This document shows, piece after piece, positions 1 through 8,238 of a stretch of DNA of 64,000 nucleotides. Both the position numbers and the translations under genes were made by a program. Source of the DNA: CALSMU01 sp965230225 (lineage in GTDB: Bacteria > Bacteroidota > Bacteroidia > Flavobacteriales_D > Parvicellaceae); the NCBI GenBank assembly GCA_965230225.1, contig CBDDKM010000008.1:186001-250000 (forward strand), written 5' to 3'. The notes beneath the pieces were generated by a model. It searched no databases. It worked only from the letters and a program-made list of their open reading frames with translations, and had not been told where the DNA came from. Positions within the stretch are counted from its first letter, which is position 1. Every line of letters begins with the position of its first letter.

Positions 1-602
1 CAAATCAAAAAGAACTCTTCCATAAAATCTTTAAACACTACCGGCTCTTGTAACTGAACTGTTTTCATCAATTTGGCAACAAACACAAAACAGAAGAACA
101 TGCAGAAAATAGCAAACAGATGTAGTGGAAACATCAATGCAAACATGATCGGGACAAATGCATCCGGATCAATGTTCATGGCTGGAGGATTATCAATATC
201 AATGTTTCCCATCAAACTGAAAAACATAATCATTAAGAGGTAAAACAACATTAAGTAGATAAAGGAGAATCCCCAAAAGATATTGAAGCGTCCATACTTC
301 ATTGGAACATCAGAAGGCACTCTATCTTTTAACCCCGTGATAACTGATCTCATCCAAAGAAAAAACAAAGCAATTCCAATCATAGAAACCAGCATCATCA
401 ACCAGGTACCATTAAACATTTCCTGAATGTTTTCCTGCGCCATTTGAGATGGTGGAGCATAAGGGTTTCTCTCGGCCTCCATGGATATCTGGATGGCTTT
501 CTTCATGGAATACCCCATAAATACAATTCCTCCAAGAATAGGAATTCCGTACATCGGAATAAACAATTGCCAGTGTTTGGACCTTAGAAAATAGTTAGTC
601 AT
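1..602 (-). CDS. Partial integral membrane protein, function unknown (C-terminus beyond left edge)
   Basis: An open frame on the minus strand starts at an ATG at 602 and runs without a stop through the left edge, giving about 200 residues. The start reads MTNYFLRSKHW. It has about four hydrophobic membrane segments: near residues 12-30, 65-85, 105-130 and 150-180. A charged, Pro/Gln-containing stretch lies between the first and second. I do not recognise a family and see no catalytic motif. No signal peptide is evident, so it is probably an inner-membrane protein. The next gene upstream on this strand ends at 637, only 34 bases away, so the two could be cotranscribed. The 3' end of the gene is missing from the window. 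Confidence 0.7.
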   Translation of the reverse strand, partial: MTNYFLRSKHWQLFIPMYGIPILGGIVFMGYSMKKAIQISMEAERNPYAPPSQMAQENIQEMFNGTWLMMLVSMIGIALFFLWMRSVITGLKDRVPSDVPMKYGRFNIFWGFSFIYLMLFYLLMIMFFSLMGNIDIDNPPAMNIDPDAFVPIMFALMFPLHLFAIFCMFFCFVFVAKLMKTVQLQEPVVFKDFMEEFFLI

Positions 603-636
603 GATGATTGTTTTGGGTTAGCCAGGTTTAATAGTC

Positions 637-1275
637 TTAATTCGGTTCTATTGGAACTTCCATTTTTCCTTTCCAGAATAATGGTTTTTCCGGTTCGAGA
701 GTATTACGAAACTTTAGATCAAATATTGCTTTAAACACTCCTTCTTTTAATGCATACTGATCAACTGTTACCATACCATCCGAGCAATAGAAAAACATGG
801 GTTCAATGTTAGTTATACTATTAAAATGAATCCAGGCTGTTGCTTCTCCATCTACAATAGAAATACTTAAACTACTATGAGTAGCCATATTACAATGGGT
901 TGAACACAATATAGAGTCGGCAGTTCCTGAACAAGAAGCGTAATGTACATCCAATACTTCGTAACACCTTGTTTCACAGCTTACGTTGAAGTATTGATGG
1001 GTAGTGTCCACCAGCTCATAAAACCTACTTAGAGAATCTTCTTTTATCCTTCCGGTAGAATCTTTCATGTCCCATGATTCCTCTGGGCACAATCCATCAC
1101 AACTCAATTGCCCCCATTGGTTCCTATAAACATATTCCGGGTATTTCCATTGCTCGGTAAAGGAGAAATCACCTTCCAGGTGCTCTTCCCAAATCAAGTC
1201 AATTTTATCTGTCGACTTCTGTGCTTGAGTTAACACAACTCCAAATAGGAATGGTATAATTAATAAGTACTTCAA
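637..1275 (-). CDS. Secreted cysteine-rich hypothetical protein
   Basis: A 212-residue protein starting with a clear signal peptide (KYLLIIPFLFGVVLTQAQ, cleavage probably after the last Ala or Gln). The mature part has about nine cysteines between residues 59 and 164, including a cluster around positions 100-128, which points to a disulfide-bonded periplasmic or secreted protein. There is no ATG at the N-terminus. An in-frame stop lies at 1300-1302, so translation must start at a non-ATG codon, best TTG at 1275 (ATT two codons upstream is the only other near candidate). I do not recognise the family. It sits between bamA and an unknown membrane protein, all on the minus strand. Confidence 0.65.
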   Translation of the reverse strand: MKYLLIIPFLFGVVLTQAQKSTDKIDLIWEEHLEGDFSFTEQWKYPEYVYRNQWGQLSCDGLCPEESWDMKDSTGRIKEDSLSRFYELVDTTHQYFNVSCETRCYEVLDVHYASCSGTADSILCSTHCNMATHSSLSISIVDGEATAWIHFNSITNIEPMFFYCSDGMVTVDQYALKEGVFKAIFDLKFRNTLEPEKPLFWKGKMEVPIEPN

Positions 1276-1353
1276 ATCAATTGTATTTGAATAAGCAGGT
1301 TATCCTGCCATTACTTCGTGTAAGATAACTCTTTTTGATTAAATTTTTACGCG

Positions 1354-3756
1354 CTAAAAATCTCCGATATTCATTCCAAGTGTAAATTGAACCATTGGAT
1401 CTTTCCAACTAAACCCTGGTTTACTTAGGCCCCAACCCACATCTATTCCCAACATCCCTACCACTGGAGTGAACACTCGGGCACCTACTCCAACAGAATG
1501 ATTTAGGTTGTTCAATGACACCGGAACATCTGATGAAAATGTACCACCTGATTCAGCAAACAAATGTGTTGAAATCATATACTGATCTGCTTGCAATAAC
1601 TTTTTTCTTAGCTCAAAAGATAATTTTACTGCCATAGGGTCTCCATCTATCGAAGATATTTCTTCTGGATCATACCCCCTTAAACCTATGAATTCGTTGG
1701 CAGAAATATCGAAATTAGTCATTCCTGTTCCTCCCATAATGAATCGTTCAAATGGAACATCTCCTATAGCAGAATTAAAATTCCCCAGATAACCAGCTCC
1801 AAACTTAGACTCCAAAATTAAGGACCGCTTATTATCCAGGCTGGTATATTGCTTCCACGAAAATTTCAGTTTATAATATTCGAACCATTTAAACTTTTCC
1901 TGATCGGTCAGAGATAATGCCTCTTCTGCAGTAAATCTAGAGTACGGAGGCAAAGTGGATGAAACTGAAGCTTTAAAAACCTTCCCCTTAGAAGGGAATA
2001 TATTGTTGTCAGTAGTATTATTAAGTACTCCCACCTTAAGCGACAGTGCATTAAAATTACCAGTAGTTAATCCAAATACATTGAACTCATTTGGTTGGTA
2101 ATTTCGGTAACTCAATTGGTAGTTTAAATGAGTAAAAGGATCACTCTTAATCGGCTGATGAGACAAGGTAGATTGCACACTAAACAAGTTCAGCGTTCCG
2201 ATAGAATCATTATATCGGGCATAATTACTGGAAAAACTTAATCCGATAGGACGCCCTCCTACCCAGGGCTCCATAAACGAAAACATCACTCCGTAATATC
2301 CAACTCCATCCGTTTGTCCCTTTAATGACAGATGCTGTCCTCCTCCTGCTGGCAATGGCTTCCACCTTGTTCCCTTCTTAAAAATATCACCACCGGAAAA
2401 GTTTTTAAAGTCAAACCCAAGGGTTCCTACTAATCTGCCTGAGCCGTATCCTCCGCTAATCAACAGCTTATCGCTAATTTTTTCTTCAACAATGTAAGTT
2501 AAGTCTGCAGTTCCATTGGCTGTATCCGGTATTAAACTAACATCCATAGCAGATGGCTTAAAGTAATCCAGTCTGTTCAACTTTTGCTGAGACAATAAAA
2601 TATCAGAACGCGAAAACTCTTCACCCGGAGTGGTAATTAGTTCACGCTTCATAACATGATCTTTGGTTCTTACGTTACCGCTTACTCCCACTACCCCATA
2701 TTTTAATAGAGGACCTTCATTGATGTTCACATAAACATCCAAACGGTTGGTGTGTGCATTAGGCACTAAACGATAACGTAACTGCATTAAAGCGTAGCCA
2801 TTATCCATATACAGAGAAGTAATATCCGACATTTTATCGCTGTATTGTAATACCTCAATCAGCTTTCTCCTACTATACAATTGTTCTGTTAATGGTTGGG
2901 CAATGGAGTTTAACACACTATCGGAATACACTTCGTTCCCTTCCCAAGAAAACTCTCCAATGGTTTCTTTATCCGCTTCAGAAAAGGTATACCTTAAATT
3001 CACTTTGTTCCCCAGGGTATCTACTTTAATTTCTTCTACCGAAGCACCATAATACCCTAAGTTATCTGCTGTTTCCTGCAACAAACCTATTTCGCCTTTT
3101 TCGTTCATCGAGTAGATACTTCCCGGCCAAAATACCTTTTTCGGCCTCAGCGCATTCATGGCTTTTTGAAACTGTCGATCCTTGATTTCATAATCATGAA
3201 CAAATTCAATCTCTCCAACCCTGTATCGATTACCCTTAATTACCTTCACCTGAAAAGAAACCCTACCATTTAATGTCTTAATGGCATCCAACTCATATTG
3301 ATAATGCACAAAGCCTTTGTCCACCAATAGTCGACTCACTTCTTGCTTAATTACATTAAGAGAGTGAGGACTATACACCTTCAATTTTGCTATGTTTTCA
3401 GATCGACCTAACAACCGCTCTTCTGACTTGGAAAACCCAACAAATTGTATTTCTCCCAGGGATAAATACTCTTCTACATGGATGGTAATGGAGATTCCTG
3501 TTTTTACATCTTTTCTTTCCAGATATACGTTCTTGTACTCCCCTGTTTCCCAAAGATTACTTACGGCAGTTTTCGCTTTTGTGCCGGACATTCTTATCCA
3601 ATCTCCAATTTTAAGCTGAGATAAGATAATAATTGCATCCCCCGAAGTTCGCTGGTTTCCCTCTACCTGAATGTTCCTAATGTAGAACGCGGTATCGTTT
3701 TGCGAATACAGTGCAAAACTTATCAGAAATGATATAAGAAACGTGGTTATTCTCAC
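1354..3756 (-). CDS. bamA: BamA-type outer membrane protein assembly factor (Omp85)
   Basis: An approximately 800-residue Omp85 protein. After a signal peptide (VRITTFLISFLISFALYSQ) come about five POTRA repeats, covering roughly the first 425 residues of the mature protein, then a C-terminal 16-strand-type barrel. BamA-like hallmarks are the end of the last POTRA (YIVEEKISDKL followed by GGYGSGRLVGTLGF), the motif EPWVGGRPIGLS in the barrel, and the L6-loop motif LRGY. Its role in the family is folding and insertion of outer-membrane barrels. I chose the GTG at 3756 because it gives a normal signal peptide. The ATG at 3831 would add 25 residues in front of it. The usual neighbours of bamA (uppS, ompH/skp) are absent, so a second BamA-like paralogue cannot be excluded. 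Confidence 0.8.
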   Translation of the reverse strand: MRITTFLISFLISFALYSQNDTAFYIRNIQVEGNQRTSGDAIIILSQLKIGDWIRMSGTKAKTAVSNLWETGEYKNVYLERKDVKTGISITIHVEEYLSLGEIQFVGFSKSEERLLGRSENIAKLKVYSPHSLNVIKQEVSRLLVDKGFVHYQYELDAIKTLNGRVSFQVKVIKGNRYRVGEIEFVHDYEIKDRQFQKAMNALRPKKVFWPGSIYSMNEKGEIGLLQETADNLGYYGASVEEIKVDTLGNKVNLRYTFSEADKETIGEFSWEGNEVYSDSVLNSIAQPLTEQLYSRRKLIEVLQYSDKMSDITSLYMDNGYALMQLRYRLVPNAHTNRLDVYVNINEGPLLKYGVVGVSGNVRTKDHVMKRELITTPGEEFSRSDILLSQQKLNRLDYFKPSAMDVSLIPDTANGTADLTYIVEEKISDKLLISGGYGSGRLVGTLGFDFKNFSGGDIFKKGTRWKPLPAGGGQHLSLKGQTDGVGYYGVMFSFMEPWVGGRPIGLSFSSNYARYNDSIGTLNLFSVQSTLSHQPIKSDPFTHLNYQLSYRNYQPNEFNVFGLTTGNFNALSLKVGVLNNTTDNNIFPSKGKVFKASVSSTLPPYSRFTAEEALSLTDQEKFKWFEYYKLKFSWKQYTSLDNKRSLILESKFGAGYLGNFNSAIGDVPFERFIMGGTGMTNFDISANEFIGLRGYDPEEISSIDGDPMAVKLSFELRKKLLQADQYMISTHLFAESGGTFSSDVPVSLNNLNHSVGVGARVFTPVVGMLGIDVGWGLSKPGFSWKDPMVQFTLGMNIGDF

Positions 3757-3888
3757 GCAGCAAATAACGGAACTTCGTAGCGGTAATTGTGGGTATTGAT
3801 GGTAAAAGTTGTTAATTTTTTGTGCTGACATAACTGGACATTAACTTGATTTTAACCCCAACCACCTCACCTTTTTCAATTATTTCCT

Positions 3889-3896
3889 TATTTTTG
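3889..3896 (+). promoter_or_regulatory. Candidate -7 box (TATTTTTG)
   Basis: TATTTTTG matches the Bacteroidota -7 consensus TAnnTTTG and lies 21 bases before the ATG at 3918. No convincing -33 TTG was found at the expected distance. It supports 3918, not 3846, as the start of the deiminase-like gene. Confidence 0.4.
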
Positions 3897-3917
3897 AAGG
3901 ACTCAAACCATCACAGA

Positions 3918-5708
3918 ATGAACAACTTAAACAACCTATTTTTTCTGGTATTTTTAATACTGGGAACAAGTTCAATTGCCCAAAATAACGTAGTACCAAG
4001 AGGAATGGCTCCGGGAGAGGAAAAACTCATGGAAAGTTATTTGGCCAACCGAAACCTCAACAAAGGAATTACTACCCCTCCTTCTTTTAGTAACATACGT
4101 GCTGCTGCAGAATGGGAAGAAGTACAAGCTCTTGTAATTACCTGGACAGGTCAATTTAACTCTATTCAAAGTCAAATTGTAGATGCTGCTCAGGACGAGT
4201 GTGAGGTAATTATAATGTGCTCTGACTCTAACGATGTAAAAAACATCCTATCGAATAACGGTGTACCTACCACCAACACAGCTTATATCGAAACAGATTT
4301 CAACTCAATTTGGATTAGAGATTACGGCGCAAATACCATGTATGTAAACGATGTAGACTCTCTTTTCCTTGTGGATTGGATCTACAACAGACCAAGACCG
4401 GACGATGATGTTATTCCGGATGCCTATGCTAACTATATGGGCCTTGACCTTTACTCCATGACTAACTCTCCAAACGACATTATGGCTACTGGAGGGAACT
4501 GGATGAGCGATGGAATTGACATCGGTTTCTCATCGGAGTTAATTATCGATGAAAATGATGGAAACGGAGGGCAATCGCTTAACTACCCTAACCACTCCAT
4601 TAACGAAATTGATAACCTGTATCAGGACTGGATGGGAATTAATGATTACATCAAAATGACTGTTCTTCCATATGACGATATTCATCACATTGACATGCAC
4701 ATGAAGCTGCTGGACGAAGAAACATTACTCATTGGAGAATTTCCAACTGGTGTATCAGACGGCCCGCAAATTGAAGCCAATATTCAGTACATCTTAAGTA
4801 ACTACCAATCTACTTTTGGTACTCCTTTTAAAATTGTAAGAATCCCAATGCCCCCAAGTACTAGTGGTGGATACGCAGATGGAACCTGGAATGGAGCTTA
4901 CTACAGAACATACGCCAACCAAATCTTTGTAAACAAAACCATTCTTTTACCTGTTTACAGAACAGAATATGATACTACAGCACTAAGAATTTTAGGAGAA
5001 CAATTACCTGGATACAACATTGTACCTATTGATGTAGACAACAATGGACAGAACTTAATCTCTAACGGAGGAGCTATTCACTGTATTACTCACTCAGTTG
5101 GAGTGGATGACCCTATGTATATTCTTCACCAACCGCTGGAAGACACCTACGATGAAACAAATCCTTATTCGGTGTCAGCTACGGTTAAGCACAGAACAGG
5201 AATTACGGCTGCAACATTGCATTATACTACTAATTTAGGTTCCGGATACCAATCTGTTTCGATGATGAACCTTGGTAACGACATGTGGGGAGCTAACATT
5301 CCACCACAGTTTGCCGGAACAACCGTATACTATTACGTAGAAGGAACGGCTACTTCAGGAAAGCAAATGACAAGACCAATTACAGCTCCTGACGGATATT
5401 GGAAATTTGATGTATTGGGAGGATCTGTAGCAGTAAATGAGCAAGGTTGGAAAGCAGAGATGGGAGCTATTTACCCTAACCCTGCATCTGCTATTACTGC
5501 TATCCCACTTAACATTATTAAAGACATGGAAGGAAGCCTTACTCTCTACAATATACTTGGAGAGCAGGTGCAAACCATTCACTCAGGAACTTTTTCGAAG
5601 AATACGAAAAACTACTTTATTGATGCATCTAACTTTGCACAAGGAGTATACGAAGTAGTATTCCAAACGAATGAGTTCCAGCAAACTCAGCAACTTATTA
5701 TCAAATAA
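3918..5708 (+). CDS. Secreted agmatine/peptidylarginine deiminase-like protein with T9SS type A sorting domain
   Basis: A 596-residue protein: signal peptide (MNNLNNLFFLVFLILGTSSIAQ), then an agmatine deiminase/PPAD-type catalytic domain (about residues 50-410), an Ig-like beta domain (about 415-520) and a C-terminal type A sorting domain beginning AIYPNP and ending QLIIK. Guanidino-group deiminase features are IWIRDYG (substrate-binding Asp), HHIDMHMK (catalytic His) and GGAIHCIT with the nucleophile Cys at residue 389. The domain order resembles Porphyromonas gingivalis PPAD, which is also exported by T9SS and citrullinates proteins. Agmatine or another guanidino compound could be the substrate instead. 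Export to the cell surface is inferred from the sorting domain. I start it at 3918; an upstream in-frame ATG at 3846 would disrupt the signal peptide. Confidence 0.85.
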   Translation: MNNLNNLFFLVFLILGTSSIAQNNVVPRGMAPGEEKLMESYLANRNLNKGITTPPSFSNIRAAAEWEEVQALVITWTGQFNSIQSQIVDAAQDECEVIIMCSDSNDVKNILSNNGVPTTNTAYIETDFNSIWIRDYGANTMYVNDVDSLFLVDWIYNRPRPDDDVIPDAYANYMGLDLYSMTNSPNDIMATGGNWMSDGIDIGFSSELIIDENDGNGGQSLNYPNHSINEIDNLYQDWMGINDYIKMTVLPYDDIHHIDMHMKLLDEETLLIGEFPTGVSDGPQIEANIQYILSNYQSTFGTPFKIVRIPMPPSTSGGYADGTWNGAYYRTYANQIFVNKTILLPVYRTEYDTTALRILGEQLPGYNIVPIDVDNNGQNLISNGGAIHCITHSVGVDDPMYILHQPLEDTYDETNPYSVSATVKHRTGITAATLHYTTNLGSGYQSVSMMNLGNDMWGANIPPQFAGTTVYYYVEGTATSGKQMTRPITAPDGYWKFDVLGGSVAVNEQGWKAEMGAIYPNPASAITAIPLNIIKDMEGSLTLYNILGEQVQTIHSGTFSKNTKNYFIDASNFAQGVYEVVFQTNEFQQTQQLIIK

Positions 5709-5746
5709 GCGCATAAAAAACAACCAGTAAGCAAAGCTTGAGATGG

Positions 5747-7834
5747 TTAAGCCTCTTTTTCGGGTTTGGCTATTTCAAGCTTTAATTTTTTAGACAAGCC
5801 AATTTTCTGCATTTCATCCCCCTTCTTCCCTATCTTGTATCGATAACGGGTAATGTTATCTTCCACCAGGCTTTTCATTTCTCGATCAGAAAGCTTGATT
5901 CCTTTAAATTCGAATGGAATTGTAAACTTGCATCCCTTTTTCCAGTTGGAACATCCCCAGGCTGTTTTACCATTAATCATGTGGCCTACTTCGCATTTAG
6001 GACACCCTACTTTTGCAGCTTGAATTCTTTGATGCTTTACCTGATGAACCAATAGGTTAACCATCTCGAACAACTCTCCTTTAAATTCTTCAACGTCGTA
6101 TTCCCCCTTCTCAATATCACGAAGTTTTTTCTCCCATTGTCCGGTTAACTCTGCAGATTTAAGAATATCATTTTCGATTAAGGATATCAGGTGTTTTCCT
6201 GTATTGGTAGCTACTATTCTCTTCTTTTGACGAGTAATGTAGTTTCTCTTAAACAGGGTTTCTATAATATTCGCCCTTGTGGAAGGTCTACCAATTCCGT
6301 TTTCTTTCATTAAGTCCCTTAACTCATCATCATCCACCTGTTTACCGGCAGTTTCCATTGCTCTTAGTAGTGTAGCCTCAGTAAAATACGAAGGTGGCTT
6401 CGTTTGTTTCTCTTGAAGTTCTGGTATATGAGGCCCTTTCTCTCCCTTTTCGAAGGTGGGCATAACCTGTTCCTCTTTTGCACCTGCCTTTTTCGTTTGG
6501 TCCTTAGCACCTTCAGCCTTAGCTTGGTTTTGCTTCTCTTCCGGAGACACATCAGCATACACTTCTCTCCATCCCGGATCGAGGATTTGTTTTCCGGTGG
6601 CTTTGAACTCAATTTCTTTAACCTTACCTATAACGGTGGTGTTACTCACTTTACAATCTGGGTAAAACACCGAAATAAAACGTTTGGCTATGATATCATA
6701 AACCTTTTGGTGTTGAGGTGAAATTCCACTTGGCACCACTCCCGTTGGTATAATAGCGTGGTGATCTGTAACTTTCTTATCGTCAAATACCTTTTTGGAT
6801 TTTCTTAGTTTCTTACCTAAAATCTTATCCGTAAAACGCTTGTAATATTGCATTTTCTCCAATATCCCCGGCACTTTTGGATATATATCCTCCGATAAGT
6901 AAGTGGTATCAACCCTTGGATAGGTAACCAGTTTTTGCTCGTATAAATTCTGAATCAGGTTCAGTGTTTCTTCAGCGGTATACCCGAACTTCTTATTACA
7001 CTCTACTTGCAACGAAGTAAGGTCGAACAACCTTGGTGGCTGTTCCTTTCCTTCTTTTTGAGTGTAAGATTCTATTTCGAATTCTTCCTCTGCTATTTCG
7101 TTGATGAACTCCTCTCCTTTTTCCTTCGACTTTAGCTTTCCCTTGTTACTGGAGAACAATACATCCCTGTAAACTGTTTTCAGTTCATAGTAGGTCTCAG
7201 AAACAAAGTCATCTATTTTAAGTTGACGCTCAACAATTAGTGCAAGTGTAGGAGTTTGCACCCTACCAATGGAAAGTACCTGCTTGTTTTGTGCAAATTT
7301 TAAGGTAAATGCACGGGTAGCATTCATTCCCAGCATCCAATCCCCAATAGCCCGGGCAGCTCCCGCTGCATAAAGATTATCGTATTTGGTTCCCTCCTCC
7401 AGATTTTCAAACCCTTCTTTAATGGACTCTTCCGTTAGGGATGAAATCCAAAGTCGTTTCAATGGTTTTTGATTCTTTGCCTTTGCTAGTACCCAACGCT
7501 GAATCAATTCTCCTTCTTGCCCGGCATCGCCGCAGTTTATTACTTCATCACATTTCTCTACTAATCCTGCAATTGCATTAAACTGTTTCTCTACTCCAGT
7601 GTTCTGTATCAGCTTAATTCCAAACTTAGAGGGAAGCATGGGGAGCGCTTTCAGATCCCACCATTTCCACTTTTCGGTATAGTCTGCCGGTTCCTTTAGT
7701 GTGCATAAATGACCAAAAGTCCAGGATACCCAGTAACCATTTCCTTCCCAATACCCATCCTTACGGGTATTTGCTCCTAAAATTTGAGCTATATCTTTTG
7801 CTACACTCGGTTTCTCGGCAATACAAAGCTTCAT
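5747..7834 (-). CDS. topB: DNA topoisomerase III
   Basis: A 695-residue type IA topoisomerase. The N-terminal Toprim domain begins MKLCIAEKPSVAKDIAQIL and carries the acidic metal site around NCGDAGQEGELI. SIGRVQTPTLALIV follows, then the active-site Tyr in TYPRVDT, and a C-terminal Cys-rich ribbon (CPKCEVGH with a second CSNWKKGC). It relaxes and decatenates DNA and acts in the resolution of recombination intermediates. The ATG at 7834 matches the conserved family start; the frame stays open to 7870 but that extension is unlikely to be translated. A -7 box lies just five bases before this ATG. The gene ends 38 bases from the convergent deiminase-like gene with no strong terminator hairpin between them. 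Confidence 0.95.
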   Translation of the reverse strand: MKLCIAEKPSVAKDIAQILGANTRKDGYWEGNGYWVSWTFGHLCTLKEPADYTEKWKWWDLKALPMLPSKFGIKLIQNTGVEKQFNAIAGLVEKCDEVINCGDAGQEGELIQRWVLAKAKNQKPLKRLWISSLTEESIKEGFENLEEGTKYDNLYAAGAARAIGDWMLGMNATRAFTLKFAQNKQVLSIGRVQTPTLALIVERQLKIDDFVSETYYELKTVYRDVLFSSNKGKLKSKEKGEEFINEIAEEEFEIESYTQKEGKEQPPRLFDLTSLQVECNKKFGYTAEETLNLIQNLYEQKLVTYPRVDTTYLSEDIYPKVPGILEKMQYYKRFTDKILGKKLRKSKKVFDDKKVTDHHAIIPTGVVPSGISPQHQKVYDIIAKRFISVFYPDCKVSNTTVIGKVKEIEFKATGKQILDPGWREVYADVSPEEKQNQAKAEGAKDQTKKAGAKEEQVMPTFEKGEKGPHIPELQEKQTKPPSYFTEATLLRAMETAGKQVDDDELRDLMKENGIGRPSTRANIIETLFKRNYITRQKKRIVATNTGKHLISLIENDILKSAELTGQWEKKLRDIEKGEYDVEEFKGELFEMVNLLVHQVKHQRIQAAKVGCPKCEVGHMINGKTAWGCSNWKKGCKFTIPFEFKGIKLSDREMKSLVEDNITRYRYKIGKKGDEMQKIGLSKKLKLEIAKPEKEA

Positions 7835-7839
7835 ATTCC

Positions 7840-7847
7840 CAAATTTA
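7840..7847 (-). promoter_or_regulatory. Candidate -7 box of topB (TAAATTTG)
   Basis: On the minus strand TAAATTTG is followed by five bases and then the topB ATG. If transcription starts about five to seven bases after the box, the mRNA would be leaderless or nearly so. No clear -33 element was seen. Confidence 0.45.
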
Positions 7848-8180
7848 AAATTTAGGGCGTGCAATGCCATAACATTGTAGAAAAGTTCGTCCTTTTGTGA
7901 AATACTGCCCTAAATGCTGTTCCATGTCATTGTTGCAGCTTCCAATTAAAAGGTCTAACGCTTTATCAACTCATATCCTGTTCACCAAAAAGGCTTTTCC
8001 TTTGTGGTAGACAATTAATTAAACAGATAACGAATAAATAAAAAGACTAAAGTTCAGGTAATATCACTTCCAAGCTCGACAAGCACATCGCAAACCACTA
8101 ATAGATTCCAGTGTTCAGTCATAGTCTCAATCATTGATCAAAATACATTCTTACATACAACAAAAATTACCTGAAAAAGA

Positions 8181-8218
8181 AAAAGCAGATTCCGGGAACT
8201 CCCTAAGAATCTGCTTTT
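8181..8218 (-). terminator. Intrinsic terminator of the 8239-10677 gene
   Basis: A 12-bp perfect stem (AAAAGCAGATTC / GAATCTGCTTTT) with a 14-base loop, followed on the minus strand by a T-rich tract. It lies 20 bases after the stop of the outer-membrane barrel gene. Confidence 0.75.
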
Positions 8219-8238
8219 CTATATTGGTCTACTGTTTA

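Larger units (their letters stand above)
7835..8238. other. 404-base gap between topB and the outer-membrane barrel gene
   Basis: This stretch contains the topB -7 box at its left end and the terminator of the 8239-10677 gene at its right end (8181-8218). Between about 7860 and 8170 I see no credible gene, RNA or repeat. A 64-codon plus-strand frame from 8134 overlaps the terminator and the neighbouring gene and is not believable. Confidence 0.6.

Noticed and set aside
3392..3619. A 75-codon plus-strand frame inside bamA.
   Set aside because: It is a shadow of the strongly conserved minus-strand gene, with no family signal or promoter.
6364..6721. Overlapping frames on both strands inside topB (82 to 105 codons).
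   Set aside because: They are shadows of the Lys/Glu-rich low-complexity part of topoisomerase III.
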